Shown in pieces: positions 25,747-35,279 of a stretch of DNA of 48,382 nucleotides (positions are counted from its first letter, which is position 1; every line of letters begins with the position of its first letter). Both the position numbers and the translations under genes were made by a program. Location of the stretch: NCBI GenBank assembly GCA_003553085.1, contig PUPH01000117.1:1-48382 (forward strand), in the 5' to 3' direction. The notes below the pieces were generated by a model that was not told the origin of the DNA, searched no databases, and saw only the letters and a list, made by a program, of their open reading frames with translations. The stretch comes from Thermoplasmata archaeon (GTDB lineage Archaea > Thermoplasmatota > Thermoplasmata > Halarchaeoplasmatales > Halarchaeoplasmataceae).

Positions 25747-27015
25747 TCACGGATATTTTTTTCTACTAGATATGACCATCACTGCAGTGACCGTTGCGAA
25801 GACTGCTATCACGGCTATCACGATGAACATGAACGGGATACCGCTGGAATCGGTCTCTAGAGGTTTTCCCTGATATGCGGATATATTACCGTCTAAACCA
25901 TACAAGTAGATGATGCCTGATTCGGTAACATACACTTCACCGTAACTCTCCTCGATCTCATGCTCCCAGGCCAGGGACCCATCTAGATCGAATGCCTGTA
26001 TCTTCTCCATCGAAAATGGAATTTCTTCCACCGATAAGTATTGGCAGTATAACCGCTGGTTCTCACCCATCATAATAAACATAAATAAATTATCGTCATC
26101 CTGGGCTAGTGTGTGGTTCCACATCATCTCACCATCCTTACGGATCGATTCGAGGATGTATTCATCATCATAAACTCTGAGTGAAAGGATCCCGTCGCTG
26201 GTTAAAAAAAACGATCTAAAATCATATAAGTCAAGGTCCAGCGGACTGCCCATGAATTCACCATGATCGTCGATCCAGTATATCTTTTCATCGATTAATG
26301 CATGATGAACATCTTCTGCTACCGACAGCGGACTGCCCAGGAGGAATAAATTCTCTCCATCTGGTTTAGAGGTCCACCTTATCTCACCATCCGGGGAGAT
26401 ACAGATGATCTCTCCATCGTCCGTGACCCCGAGCAGGTCTCCTCTATAATTGGTGATATAGCTCATTACAGAAAACTGATCGCCGTTTACATCGTCTCCC
26501 CAAAGGACATCACCTTCAGAGGATATCAGCATGATATCACCCTCGGTGATGACATATATCCCATGCCCTTGAGAACCCATTATATTTACAAAACTATCAG
26601 ATATGATCTCTTTTTCCCACTTTAGATTTCCATCATAGATATCGTAACAATGTATCATATTCTTGTTGTCGTTAGAGTTATCTTCTCTAGTAAGCAGGTA
26701 ATAATTATCACTTTCGATCTGGGGGTTATATGATCTCAACTCACCGGTGAAATTATTGGACCATCCTATGTTACCATCATCATCGACCATGTGCATCGAT
26801 TTTTCCTGAGGAATGAGTACGATGATTCCATCGTTGAAAGGCGACAAGATCGTGTATTCACCAAAGTCTTTGGTCCACAATGGTTCATCGACCATGGGGG
26901 CCTCTTCTTTAGGCGTTAGTTCATCATCTAGAGCAGTTCCATACCCTACCATGCTTACTATGATCATCACTGCTAGGAAGGCGCATATTCCCACGTTGAT
27001 AGTCGATTCCCTCAT
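25747..27015 (-). CDS. Secreted, C-terminally anchored PQQ/WD-like beta-propeller protein
   Basis: N-terminal hydrophobic segment; repeated units such as ISSEGDVLWGDDV, ISPDGEIRWTSK, DLDGSLAWEHEI; C-terminal TM FMFIVIAVIAVFATVTAVMVI + SSRKKYP. Confidence 0.8.
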   Translation of the reverse strand: MRESTINVGICAFLAVMIIVSMVGYGTALDDELTPKEEAPMVDEPLWTKDFGEYTILSPFNDGIIVLIPQEKSMHMVDDDGNIGWSNNFTGELRSYNPQIESDNYYLLTREDNSNDNKNMIHCYDIYDGNLKWEKEIISDSFVNIMGSQGHGIYVITEGDIMLISSEGDVLWGDDVNGDQFSVMSYITNYRGDLLGVTDDGEIICISPDGEIRWTSKPDGENLFLLGSPLSVAEDVHHALIDEKIYWIDDHGEFMGSPLDLDLYDFRSFFLTSDGILSLRVYDDEYILESIRKDGEMMWNHTLAQDDDNLFMFIMMGENQRLYCQYLSVEEIPFSMEKIQAFDLDGSLAWEHEIEESYGEVYVTESGIIYLYGLDGNISAYQGKPLETDSSGIPFMFIVIAVIAVFATVTAVMVISSRKKYP

Positions 27016-27082
27016 GAACCTCGATATAATCGTAAAGTATAAAAAAATTCCTGATGTGCGTAAGAGATGTTTGAGTTAAGAT

Positions 27083-27511
27083 TCACGACTCTTTCATTCG
27101 ATTCTCGTCTACTTCAAAATACGTCCCATCCATATCTGCAAGGAGCCTTTTTATCTTCTTTCGGCCTTCGTTCAGATAGAAGAGATGAGAATTACATCTG
27201 CAGTCAGAGCAGCCAAAATCAGGCACTTCCCGGTTGGACCGTGATAGGCGTGAGGCGAGTTCACATTCCATCCTTTTGTGACCCTCGACGATAATTGCGG
27301 AAAATCTTCTACCATGAACTGTGAGATGATCTATGTGCCAGTGTTTTTTCTTGTCCACCGTCGCGTGTCTGCGTGTCCGGGATTCGATGCCGTTCTGGGC
27401 GGAACCGGTGTAGGCGTACCGCCCCTCTTCGAACTCGATCTTACCGAGTGAGCCGATCTTTAGTTCCATGGTGCTCGGAAGGTCGAACAGCAAAACATAT
27501 ACTCCCTTCAT
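27083..27511 (-). CDS. DUF123 GIY-YIG nuclease-like protein
   Basis: MKGVYVLLFDL...GRYAYTGSAQNGIESRTRRH...WHIDHLTVH...FGCSDCRCNSHLFYL. Confidence 0.85.
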   Translation of the reverse strand: MKGVYVLLFDLPSTMELKIGSLGKIEFEEGRYAYTGSAQNGIESRTRRHATVDKKKHWHIDHLTVHGRRFSAIIVEGHKRMECELASRLSRSNREVPDFGCSDCRCNSHLFYLNEGRKKIKRLLADMDGTYFEVDENRMKES

Positions 27512-27566
27512 CGCTACTCAGCAGGTAGGGGAAATTATAAGTAATTTTTTAGTGCTGATTGTACGG

Positions 27567-27923
27567 ATGAAAAGAAAGATGTTCCCTCTGATACTGTTCG
27601 CACTCGGTTTACTTCTAGTGGCGGCATCAGTGCTCAGAGGAGAAGCGTCTATCGCCCTTTTAGTATTCATCCCTATCATATACGGAGGAGGATGGATCTT
27701 GGGCTTGGGCATACTCTTGATCATCTCATCTTTCATGTCCTTTTTCTTCATCTCTACCGATGTTAAAAGAACAAAGAGCCAAAGCAGATACGGTGGTGTA
27801 GTCTTCATCGGCCCGATACCTATCATCTTCGGAAGCGATCAGAAGATAACGAAGATCATGCTCTACATAGGCTTGGCCATATCCATGTGTTTGCTCCTGC
27901 TTTTCCTCATCTTTTGGTGGTAA
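27567..27923 (+). CDS. DUF131-family membrane protein
   Basis: Four hydrophobic segments with SRYGGVVFIGPIPIIFGSDQKI. Start at MKRKMFPLIL. Confidence 0.75.
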   Translation: MKRKMFPLILFALGLLLVAASVLRGEASIALLVFIPIIYGGGWILGLGILLIISSFMSFFFISTDVKRTKSQSRYGGVVFIGPIPIIFGSDQKITKIMLYIGLAISMCLLLLFLIFWW

Positions 27924-27980
27924 ACTATACTTGCACCGATATGCAAATCTTTAAGTAAATCGACCTTTTCTAGATTTTAG

Positions 27981-29249
27981 ATGGCAGATTCCGAACAGGA
28001 GCCCTTCGGCATCAACAGCATAATCGCGGATTTTAAAGTCGTGATGAAGTACAAACAGCTATCTATACTGTGCTTCGCAGTATTCGTCAGTATGATCGGT
28101 TTTGGATTGATCATGCCCTTTCTCCCCATATATGCCAGGGATTTTGGTGCCACCAAAACACAGATCGGGATCATGGTGGGGCTTTTTTCCGTAGTGAAGA
28201 TATTCACAGCACCAATCGGAGGTAAGATCGCCGACATGTACGGTAGAAAACCGATCATGGTCTTCGGTATGGTTATTTATGTTATCGTCATGTTTTTATT
28301 CGGCACCGCTGGTTCCGTGGCCGAAGTGATCATCTACCGTGCAGGTCAGGGAGCGGCATCAGGACTGGTATGGCCGGTGGCCATGGCGTTCATCGGAGAT
28401 ATAGTAAAGGAAGAGGATAGGGGTAAAGCCATGGGAATATATTCGGTATCCTTCGCCAGTGGTAACGCCACAGGGCCGATCCTCGGAGGGATAATCGCCA
28501 GTTACTATACCCTCGCCATGCCCTTTTTCTTCACTTCTGCATTGGCCGCCGTCAGTGCTATACTCTTGTTCATAGGGATCGAAGAATCTTATGCCGGCAG
28601 TCGGAGAGTAAATAAAGTCCAAAGAAAACAGACTTTCGCATTCTTAAAATTTAAATTAAAGGAGATCACCCCATTCCCAAAAACATTTTTGGGTCTGACC
28701 ATTGGTTCTTTTACGGTATTTTTCGGACTCGCCATGGTGTGGCCCATGCTGTCCCTTTTCGGAGACGAGGTGCTGCTTCTTTCGGAGTTCAGGATAGCTA
28801 TCATATTCACGATCATAGGATTAGTCCAGATGATCGTTATGTTCCCTGCCGGAAGTCTATCAGATAGGATAGGCCGAAAAAAACTCATAGTCGCTGGAGG
28901 GATAATTTCATCTTTGTTTGCTGGAGTCATCGGGTTATCGATGAGTTACGCGTTCATAATAAGCATGGTTGCATTTTACACCCTGGGTAGGGCTTTAGCT
29001 AGACCTTCATTTCCCGCCTTCGTTTCTTCACTCACTCCAACAAAACATAGAGGTAAAGGAATGGGCGTTTACAACTTTGCCCAGAACCTCGCATTTGCCA
29101 GCGGTTCTTTCTTGAGTGGAGTCATCGCAGATATGGCTGGTTTGAGGATCCCATTTTTTATAGCACTCGCTGTAGGTATGATGGGGGTTATCTTCATACA
29201 GATAATGGTTGATGAACCCGATTTCATCGGTGAAAGAACCGTCCTCTAA
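27981..29249 (+). CDS. Major facilitator superfamily transporter
   Basis: 12 hydrophobic segments; GGKIADMYGRKPIMVFG and GSLSDRIGRKKLIVAGG MFS signatures. Confidence 0.93.
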   Translation: MADSEQEPFGINSIIADFKVVMKYKQLSILCFAVFVSMIGFGLIMPFLPIYARDFGATKTQIGIMVGLFSVVKIFTAPIGGKIADMYGRKPIMVFGMVIYVIVMFLFGTAGSVAEVIIYRAGQGAASGLVWPVAMAFIGDIVKEEDRGKAMGIYSVSFASGNATGPILGGIIASYYTLAMPFFFTSALAAVSAILLFIGIEESYAGSRRVNKVQRKQTFAFLKFKLKEITPFPKTFLGLTIGSFTVFFGLAMVWPMLSLFGDEVLLLSEFRIAIIFTIIGLVQMIVMFPAGSLSDRIGRKKLIVAGGIISSLFAGVIGLSMSYAFIISMVAFYTLGRALARPSFPAFVSSLTPTKHRGKGMGVYNFAQNLAFASGSFLSGVIADMAGLRIPFFIALAVGMMGVIFIQIMVDEPDFIGERTVL

Positions 29250-29294
29250 GATCATAGCTAATAGCGGCGAAGCATCTTTTTATATCACCAACTC

Positions 29295-30359
29295 ATGTCG
29301 AACTTCATGAAAGATTTCATAGTTGATACCCTGAAAAAGATGATCGGAATCGATAGTGTCAGTAACGGTGATATGGATGAGATCATCTCGTTCACCAAAG
29401 GGCTGCTAGACGAGATCGGTATCGAAACTAGGGTGATAGATGGTGATGATCACGATCCGGTCCTTATAGGGCGATACGGTGAAGGCGGAGTTTGCTTTTC
29501 CGGGCACCTCGATACCGTTCCTCTAGATGATGGATGGTCTTTCGAACAGGGGGAGATCAAAGACGGTAAGATCTATGGTAGAGGGGCGTTGGATATGAAG
29601 GGACCCTGTGTTTCAGCCATCGCGGCCGCCAGGAAGATGGTTGAAGAGGATATACCGTTCTCCCTGATCTTCAGCACGGACGAAGAAGTATCCATGGCAG
29701 GAGCAGAAGCGGTGAACGAAGTCGATGAGGTGACCGATGCGCCGGCGGTGGTGATCTGCGAACCCACCAACATGCTTGTGGTTACTAGGGAGAAAGGTGT
29801 TTATCAATTTGAGATCTCCACTGCAGGTAAGAACGCACACGCCAGCATGCCCGAACAGGGTGAGAACGCCTTGATGAAGCTTTTACCGATACTCATGGAG
29901 TTAGATGGTAAAAATAACATACTCGCAGGAGAGAAGATATCCTGCTGTGTCAATGTGATCAAGGGAGGATCGGCCACCAACGTTATACCTAAAGCGTGTA
30001 AAGCAGAAGTCGACGTAAGGTTTCCACCTAAATACGATAAAGAATCTCTCATGGACCATCTATTCGGTGATCTAGAGGGTGAATATGAACTAAAGACCAT
30101 ACAGTACCTAGATCCTGTGGAGATCGATGAGAATAAAAGATGTGTGCAAAAGATGATAGAGTTGGCAGGAACCGATACATGGTCGGTACCATACGGTACT
30201 GAGATGGTCATGTTCAGCAGGACTAACGAGAATACGTTCATATTCGGTCCAGGAGAGGTACACCCCGCTCATAAACCCGACGAGTACATAGATCTGGACC
30301 AACTTTTTGAAGTGGTTGATGTCTACGTGGAATACGCAAAGGTCATGCAGGATCAATAG
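29295..30359 (+). CDS. M20-family metallopeptidase / ArgE-DapE-like deacylase
   Basis: FSGHLDTVPLDDGW, GRGALDMKGPCVSAIAAA, FSTDEEVSMAGAEA, GPGEVHPAHKPDEYI. Confidence 0.9.
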   Translation: MSNFMKDFIVDTLKKMIGIDSVSNGDMDEIISFTKGLLDEIGIETRVIDGDDHDPVLIGRYGEGGVCFSGHLDTVPLDDGWSFEQGEIKDGKIYGRGALDMKGPCVSAIAAARKMVEEDIPFSLIFSTDEEVSMAGAEAVNEVDEVTDAPAVVICEPTNMLVVTREKGVYQFEISTAGKNAHASMPEQGENALMKLLPILMELDGKNNILAGEKISCCVNVIKGGSATNVIPKACKAEVDVRFPPKYDKESLMDHLFGDLEGEYELKTIQYLDPVEIDENKRCVQKMIELAGTDTWSVPYGTEMVMFSRTNENTFIFGPGEVHPAHKPDEYIDLDQLFEVVDVYVEYAKVMQDQ

Positions 30360-31945
30360 ACCGCGATATGACCGTCTGCCCTGGGTTCGGTACCGGCACA
30401 GTAGGGTCCTCCATCTTTCAATATTATCTGGCCCCTTCCAAAGTGCCCTGAATGTAGTGCGTATTTTATATCATGTCCTTTCCTTTCTAGATTCAATGCC
30501 GTGTGTTTGGGAAAACCCGATTCGACGAACACTTCTTTCCCCTTCTCCCACCTCCATCTCGGTGCATCCAGAGCTGATTGAGGATTTAGACCGAAGTCCA
30601 CCATGTTACTTATGACCTGAACATGGCCTTGGGGCTGCATATGGCCACCCATCACACCGAAGGGACCTATGGGAGATCCTTTTTTAGTGATAAAACCCGG
30701 TATTATCGTGTGAAAAGGTCTTTTACCCGGCTCCAAAGAATTTGCATGTTCTGGATCCAAGGAAAATGAATTACCCCTGTTGTGCAGGGCTATCCCGGTA
30801 CCGGGGACCACAAGACCCGAGCCGAAGCCCATGTAATTGCTCTGTATGTAGGAGACCATGTTCCCTTTGGCATCCGCCGCTGCAAGATAAACCGTACCGC
30901 CTGTTTCTTCGCCATCGGGACCACCCATAGCTTTCTGGCATATCCTATCCCTTAGGTCATCGGTATAACTATCCTGAAGCAGCTCGTGGTGATCTATCTC
31001 CATATGATTGGGATCGGTGAAGTATCTTTTACCCACCTCGAATGCAAGCTTAACTGCCTCGATCTGTTTATGACAGGCTTCCTCAGACCGTGATACTCCC
31101 AACTCTAAGCCGTTTAGTATCTTAAGGGCTATGGAAGCCACCATGCCCTGGCAATTCGGAGGGAGTTCCCATATATCATATCCTCGGTAATCCACTGCAA
31201 CAGGATCCACCCACTCGGGTCGATAGCTCTCCAGATCATCGGCTCGTAGATATCCTCCGTGCTCTCTCGAGAATCGATCGATCTGTTCAGCCAATTCACC
31301 TCTGTAGAACGCATCTCCGTTGGTCTCTCCGATCAGTTTTAATGTGTCCGCATGGTCTTTTGATCTCCAAACGTTACCGATACCTGGGGGCGAACCATTA
31401 GGTGCGAAGGTGTCGAACCATGGTTTGAACTCGTCACCTTCCAGCCCTTTGAAGTTGCGAAAAGCTCTTCTCCATGATTCACCCACTGTGGGAGATACGG
31501 GATATCCCTCTTTTGCGTATTTGACGGCTGGCTGTAGTACCTCTTCCAAGGATAGTTCTCCGTGTGCTTTTATCAATTCGGACCATCCCGCCACAACTCC
31601 CGGTACGGTAACCGGTAGCCATCCGTACTTCGGCATTTTATCACGACCTTCTAACTCCGCCAAGGATAGTCTGGAAGGAGCATATCCGCTGGAGTTCAAA
31701 CCATGCAGTTTACCATCCTTCCAGAACAGTGCAAATCCATCCCCACCGATACCGCAAGAGGGCGGTTCAACCACGGTCAAACAGGCGGCTGCAGAAACCG
31801 CAGCATCCACTGCGTTCCCTCCCATCTTCAGAATGTCCAGGCCGGCCTGTGAAGCCAGGGGTTGTGAGGTACAGACTAAACCATTGTTTCCATAAACGAC
31901 CTTTCTCATCGACTCGTATGGATATGTTAATGCGTCTGATTTCAT
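30353..31945 (-). CDS. Gamma-glutamyltransferase family protein
   Basis: GGNAVDAAVSAAACLTVVEPPSCGIGGDGFALFW; TGGTVYLAAADAKGNMVSYIQSNYMGFGSGLVVPGTGIALHNRG; no obvious signal peptide. Confidence 0.93.
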   Translation of the reverse strand: MKSDALTYPYESMRKVVYGNNGLVCTSQPLASQAGLDILKMGGNAVDAAVSAAACLTVVEPPSCGIGGDGFALFWKDGKLHGLNSSGYAPSRLSLAELEGRDKMPKYGWLPVTVPGVVAGWSELIKAHGELSLEEVLQPAVKYAKEGYPVSPTVGESWRRAFRNFKGLEGDEFKPWFDTFAPNGSPPGIGNVWRSKDHADTLKLIGETNGDAFYRGELAEQIDRFSREHGGYLRADDLESYRPEWVDPVAVDYRGYDIWELPPNCQGMVASIALKILNGLELGVSRSEEACHKQIEAVKLAFEVGKRYFTDPNHMEIDHHELLQDSYTDDLRDRICQKAMGGPDGEETGGTVYLAAADAKGNMVSYIQSNYMGFGSGLVVPGTGIALHNRGNSFSLDPEHANSLEPGKRPFHTIIPGFITKKGSPIGPFGVMGGHMQPQGHVQVISNMVDFGLNPQSALDAPRWRWEKGKEVFVESGFPKHTALNLERKGHDIKYALHSGHFGRGQIILKDGGPYCAGTEPRADGHIAVY

Positions 31946-32001
31946 CGAACAGACATAATAAGTTGAAACAATAAATCAGTTACCCAAAAAAAAGAAAGGG
32001 T

Positions 32002-32274
32002 TTAGAAGTTGATGAAGTCTCCTATCTCGGGGATATCGGTTTTTTTTGAGATCAGGTCTCTTAAGGATATATCCTGCATGTCCTCACAGAGTTGATCTAT
32101 CATATAGGGTTCCATGCCCGCTTTTTTGAACGTTTTTCTGAATATCTTTCGCCTCTTCTTCTGTCGTCTTTTAAAGCGTAGATAGACGAAAACCAGTTTT
32201 AAGATGAGTGGAAGGGCGGTGGCCAGAGCCGCTACGAATATCAGCGGTGCACGGTCACCTTCTTCCTGAGACAT
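32002..32274 (-). CDS. Small single-TM basic hypothetical protein
   Basis: APLIFVAALATALPLILKLVFVYL TM then RFKRRQKKRRKIFRKTFKKAGM...; start abuts the stop of 32275..32655 (TAAATG). Confidence 0.65.
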   Translation of the reverse strand: MSQEEGDRAPLIFVAALATALPLILKLVFVYLRFKRRQKKRRKIFRKTFKKAGMEPYMIDQLCEDMQDISLRDLISKKTDIPEIGDFINF

Positions 32275-32655
32275 TTACTCCCAATCTCCTTCCATCTTTT
32301 CTTCCATCTTCTTTTTGACCTTTTCGCCTATCTTATCACCGAGATCTTCACCGTAGCTCTCATGGCCAAAAGACGTTGTTCCACTCAAGGCTTCTCTTAC
32401 CAGACTGGTCACGTCCCGGCTCTTCATGAAGTCCTGTGTCAGTTTGAAAGCCTGATCTTTGTCCATTCCAGCTTCAACGAGTTCTTTGTAGAACTTAGCT
32501 GTACTCTGGGCAAGCTTCTCGCTGCTCTCGGCACTATAGACCGCTTCAACGATCCCCGATATCAGGGATGGAACGGTTTCGTTCAAGGTCTTCATCACTT
32601 CTTTCAGTTCCTTTACGTCGTCCATATCGTCCATGTTCATATCCATTCTATACAC
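32275..32655 (-). CDS. Conserved hypothetical helical protein
   Basis: ORF in line with both neighbours; AGMDKDQAFKLTQDFMKSRDVTSLVREAL. Confidence 0.6.
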   Translation of the reverse strand: MYRMDMNMDDMDDVKELKEVMKTLNETVPSLISGIVEAVYSAESSEKLAQSTAKFYKELVEAGMDKDQAFKLTQDFMKSRDVTSLVREALSGTTSFGHESYGEDLGDKIGEKVKKKMEEKMEGDWE

Positions 32656-32679
32656 CTGTTATACTATAGGGTGTTCAAA

Positions 32680-33138
32680 CTATATCTTAATGCCGAGCAA
32701 TTTTGCCCACTTGTCTAAAGCATGATCCGTTAACGCATAGGCTTTACCGTGATTGTCCTCCATCTGACGGACGACTTTCCTTTTCTCCAACTCGTTCAAT
32801 CTGTTTCTTACAGTATGTCTGGAACCAGAGCCCCTCCTTTCGCGCAATCGTTCTGTGATCTGTGTGATGTTCAATGGTCTTTTAGAGCTCAGGAGTACTT
32901 CCACTATGGATTCCATGATCGGATCATCGATCTCGGGCAGTAGTGAAGGAGAAACCTTACCATAACGCTGATAGAGGGATAGTATCTGGATGTACTTTTT
33001 CTCCACTTCAGAATTGGTAGATACTTTATCAAGAACGTTCCGATGCACGTTCATAAGATTCTCTAACATATGTTCGAGATTGTTCACCTGTTCCCTTAGA
33101 GATCGGATCTCTTCACGAAGCTCATCCTCTTCCGCCAT
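32680..33138 (-). CDS. Coiled-coil + winged-helix DNA-binding protein
   Basis: N-terminal coiled coil LREEIRSLREQVNNLEHMLENL; wHTH IMESIVEVLLSSKRPLNITQITERLRERRGSGSRHTVRNRLNELEKRKVV. Confidence 0.7.
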   Translation of the reverse strand: MAEEDELREEIRSLREQVNNLEHMLENLMNVHRNVLDKVSTNSEVEKKYIQILSLYQRYGKVSPSLLPEIDDPIMESIVEVLLSSKRPLNITQITERLRERRGSGSRHTVRNRLNELEKRKVVRQMEDNHGKAYALTDHALDKWAKLLGIKI

Positions 33139-33180
33139 TATATATCATATCTAGTGAAAGACCATAAATTTTTTGGGACA

Positions 33181-34257
33181 TTACGAAACCTCTTTTCTGA
33201 TATCGGACACAAAAGAACTCATAGGTCTTACATAGGATTGAACACTAGGTTTTTTCAACTTCAAGGATGAATCGGGTAAATATATGGTACATCGGTGTTC
33301 TCCCATCTCGATGATCTTATTTTCAGACAGATCCCTTTCATAAGTTATCAGATGCCAAATACCTTTGATCTTGTTGTCATCTAATGTATCCATATTTTCA
33401 GTGAAGGACTGTTTCCATCTTTCTCTGAAAGTCCTTTTACAGGATATCGCTATGTGCCAACCATCGGAACATTCGACCATTTTGTCCACTTCGAGACTCG
33501 CTCTGATATGTTCTGGAACTAGTTCTATGTCTGTTATACCAAAATGTTGAAGTATCAACCCGGTAACATCTTCCAATGATCTCCCTCCACGACCCTTGCG
33601 CTTTTGCCCAACACGTCTCTCAAATTCCTGTACAAACGTTGTGATCACATAATCCATATCTTCCTGATTTCCGATGATATCTTTTTTTCTAAGGACTTCA
33701 CGAAGTATGCCCAAACCTTCTACAATTTGTGCACGTTCGACACTTATACATCCTCTCATCCCCAGATCATCCCATATCTCGATTACGTCTTTTAACCCTA
33801 ATTCTCCAAATTTCTCGAGGTATGCTTTGGCTATGGGTTTTGCGATCTCAAAATCATTGCTAGGGATCTCATTCAACATCAAAGATATCGGCACGACTAT
33901 GTGTTTCATAGTCAAACCAAGAATTAAGAGATCATTCCAATCAGTTATCATGGGGTCAAGGTCGATGCATAATCGTTTTGCCTCCTCTCTAGCCTTAGAT
34001 CCTTTCATCCTAGAGTCAATGAGATAATTGAATACTGCTTGTTTTGCCATATCAACATCGACGTTTTTATGTGAACGCAATTCGGAGATGAGTTTTGCAG
34101 ATTGTATCATCACCTTGTTTTTTGAACCTATCCCCCCGTATCGATCCGATTGTATCAACATCCTCGCGAACCAATATGTTTTATCGAATGGGTTTTTTAA
34201 TGTCCTCTCAACTATATCCATATCTTCGTCTTCGATCAGATCATGCACTCTACTCAT
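33181..34257 (-). CDS. Putative Type II restriction endonuclease (PD-(D/E)XK-like)
   Basis: LEVDKMVECSDGWHIAISCKRTFRERWKQ resembles a D...xCK nuclease core with K-x5-RW(R/K)Q; ATG at 34257 overlaps the methylase stop. The ORF start at 34329 would overlap the methylase by 80 nt. Confidence 0.7.
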   Translation of the reverse strand: MSRVHDLIEDEDMDIVERTLKNPFDKTYWFARMLIQSDRYGGIGSKNKVMIQSAKLISELRSHKNVDVDMAKQAVFNYLIDSRMKGSKAREEAKRLCIDLDPMITDWNDLLILGLTMKHIVVPISLMLNEIPSNDFEIAKPIAKAYLEKFGELGLKDVIEIWDDLGMRGCISVERAQIVEGLGILREVLRKKDIIGNQEDMDYVITTFVQEFERRVGQKRKGRGGRSLEDVTGLILQHFGITDIELVPEHIRASLEVDKMVECSDGWHIAISCKRTFRERWKQSFTENMDTLDDNKIKGIWHLITYERDLSENKIIEMGEHRCTIYLPDSSLKLKKPSVQSYVRPMSSFVSDIRKEVS

Positions 34258-35200
34258 CTGGTGGCCTCCAGAAGTCCAGTAGATACTCGAATGTAGTTCC
34301 CATCGTGATATAATTAGATGGCCAACCAAAAATACCTATGTTGTTGACGATGTTTCGCCGGTCCCAGATTATTGTATTCCTCAATTCATACCCTGCTTCC
34401 TCCATAGCTTGAACAATATATATATGGATCGGGATCCTTTTGTTTTTCCACCACATATCCGCAACATTGATCACATTGTGGCCCTTTATCTTCAGCTTGG
34501 GAAGTAATTTACTGTATATCTCTTGCATCTCTGCACTGAAATCCTCGACCGAAAGTGTTCCCAGGTCGTTTTCATCTTGACTGTACTGTTCAACCTTTAG
34601 ATACTGTTCATTTTTTCGATCATCTCCTCTACGGCTTTTATTCTTCCTCTTACGGTTCAACAAGTTCGCATATGGAGGCGATGTCAAAATCAAAGATATC
34701 TGTTCATCATAGAAGTAATCAAAAGCGTTCCTAGCATCGTCAAGGATAGCTACTTGCTTTGTACTCTCTCCAATGTGGTCGGTCAATCTTGTTTGCTGAA
34801 GACGTGATTCACACAACTCAATATAATCCTGATTGATATCAAAGCCGACTGCGTTTCTATTTGTATCTTGAGCGGACACAAGAGTGGTACCGCTACCTAC
34901 GAAAGGATCGACAACCAATTCTCCTCTGTGAGTGAATAATTCTATGAATTTGGTGGACAGTGCTATAGGATAGGTCGCCGGATGTTTCTCTTTATTTCTA
35001 ATATCTCTTTTTTCATAATAAAACTCCCATACCCCTAACTGTGCTTTTATCCATTCCTTAGCCGTCATGCAATTGATATGTGATTTTTTACAGTCGCATA
35101 ATCGTTCATGACCTATCTTCAAGGGCATACCATATTCTTGTTTTTCATCATGATCGAGCTTTGATTTTTTATCTGCATCTATACTTTTTGCATTGTTCAT
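34250..35200 (-). CDS. Type II DNA amino-methyltransferase (N4C/N6A) with motif order X-I-IV
   Basis: HPATYPIALSTKFIELFTHRGELVVDPFVGSGTTLVSA (X/I) precedes LILTSPPYANLLN (IV); C-terminal IFGWPSNYITMGTTFEYLLDFWRP. Confidence 0.9.
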   Translation of the reverse strand: MNNAKSIDADKKSKLDHDEKQEYGMPLKIGHERLCDCKKSHINCMTAKEWIKAQLGVWEFYYEKRDIRNKEKHPATYPIALSTKFIELFTHRGELVVDPFVGSGTTLVSAQDTNRNAVGFDINQDYIELCESRLQQTRLTDHIGESTKQVAILDDARNAFDYFYDEQISLILTSPPYANLLNRKRKNKSRRGDDRKNEQYLKVEQYSQDENDLGTLSVEDFSAEMQEIYSKLLPKLKIKGHNVINVADMWWKNKRIPIHIYIVQAMEEAGYELRNTIIWDRRNIVNNIGIFGWPSNYITMGTTFEYLLDFWRPPDE

Positions 35201-35279
35201 GGATCTTCTATTACCCTATCTGTCATTGGATACATATATCTTTTTACCCTAAACGATTAAGTACTATCAGTGCATAATT

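Noticed and set aside
31320-31895. 191-aa plus-strand ORF inside the gamma-glutamyltransferase gene
   Set aside because: Antisense shadow ORF; the GGT frame is unambiguous.
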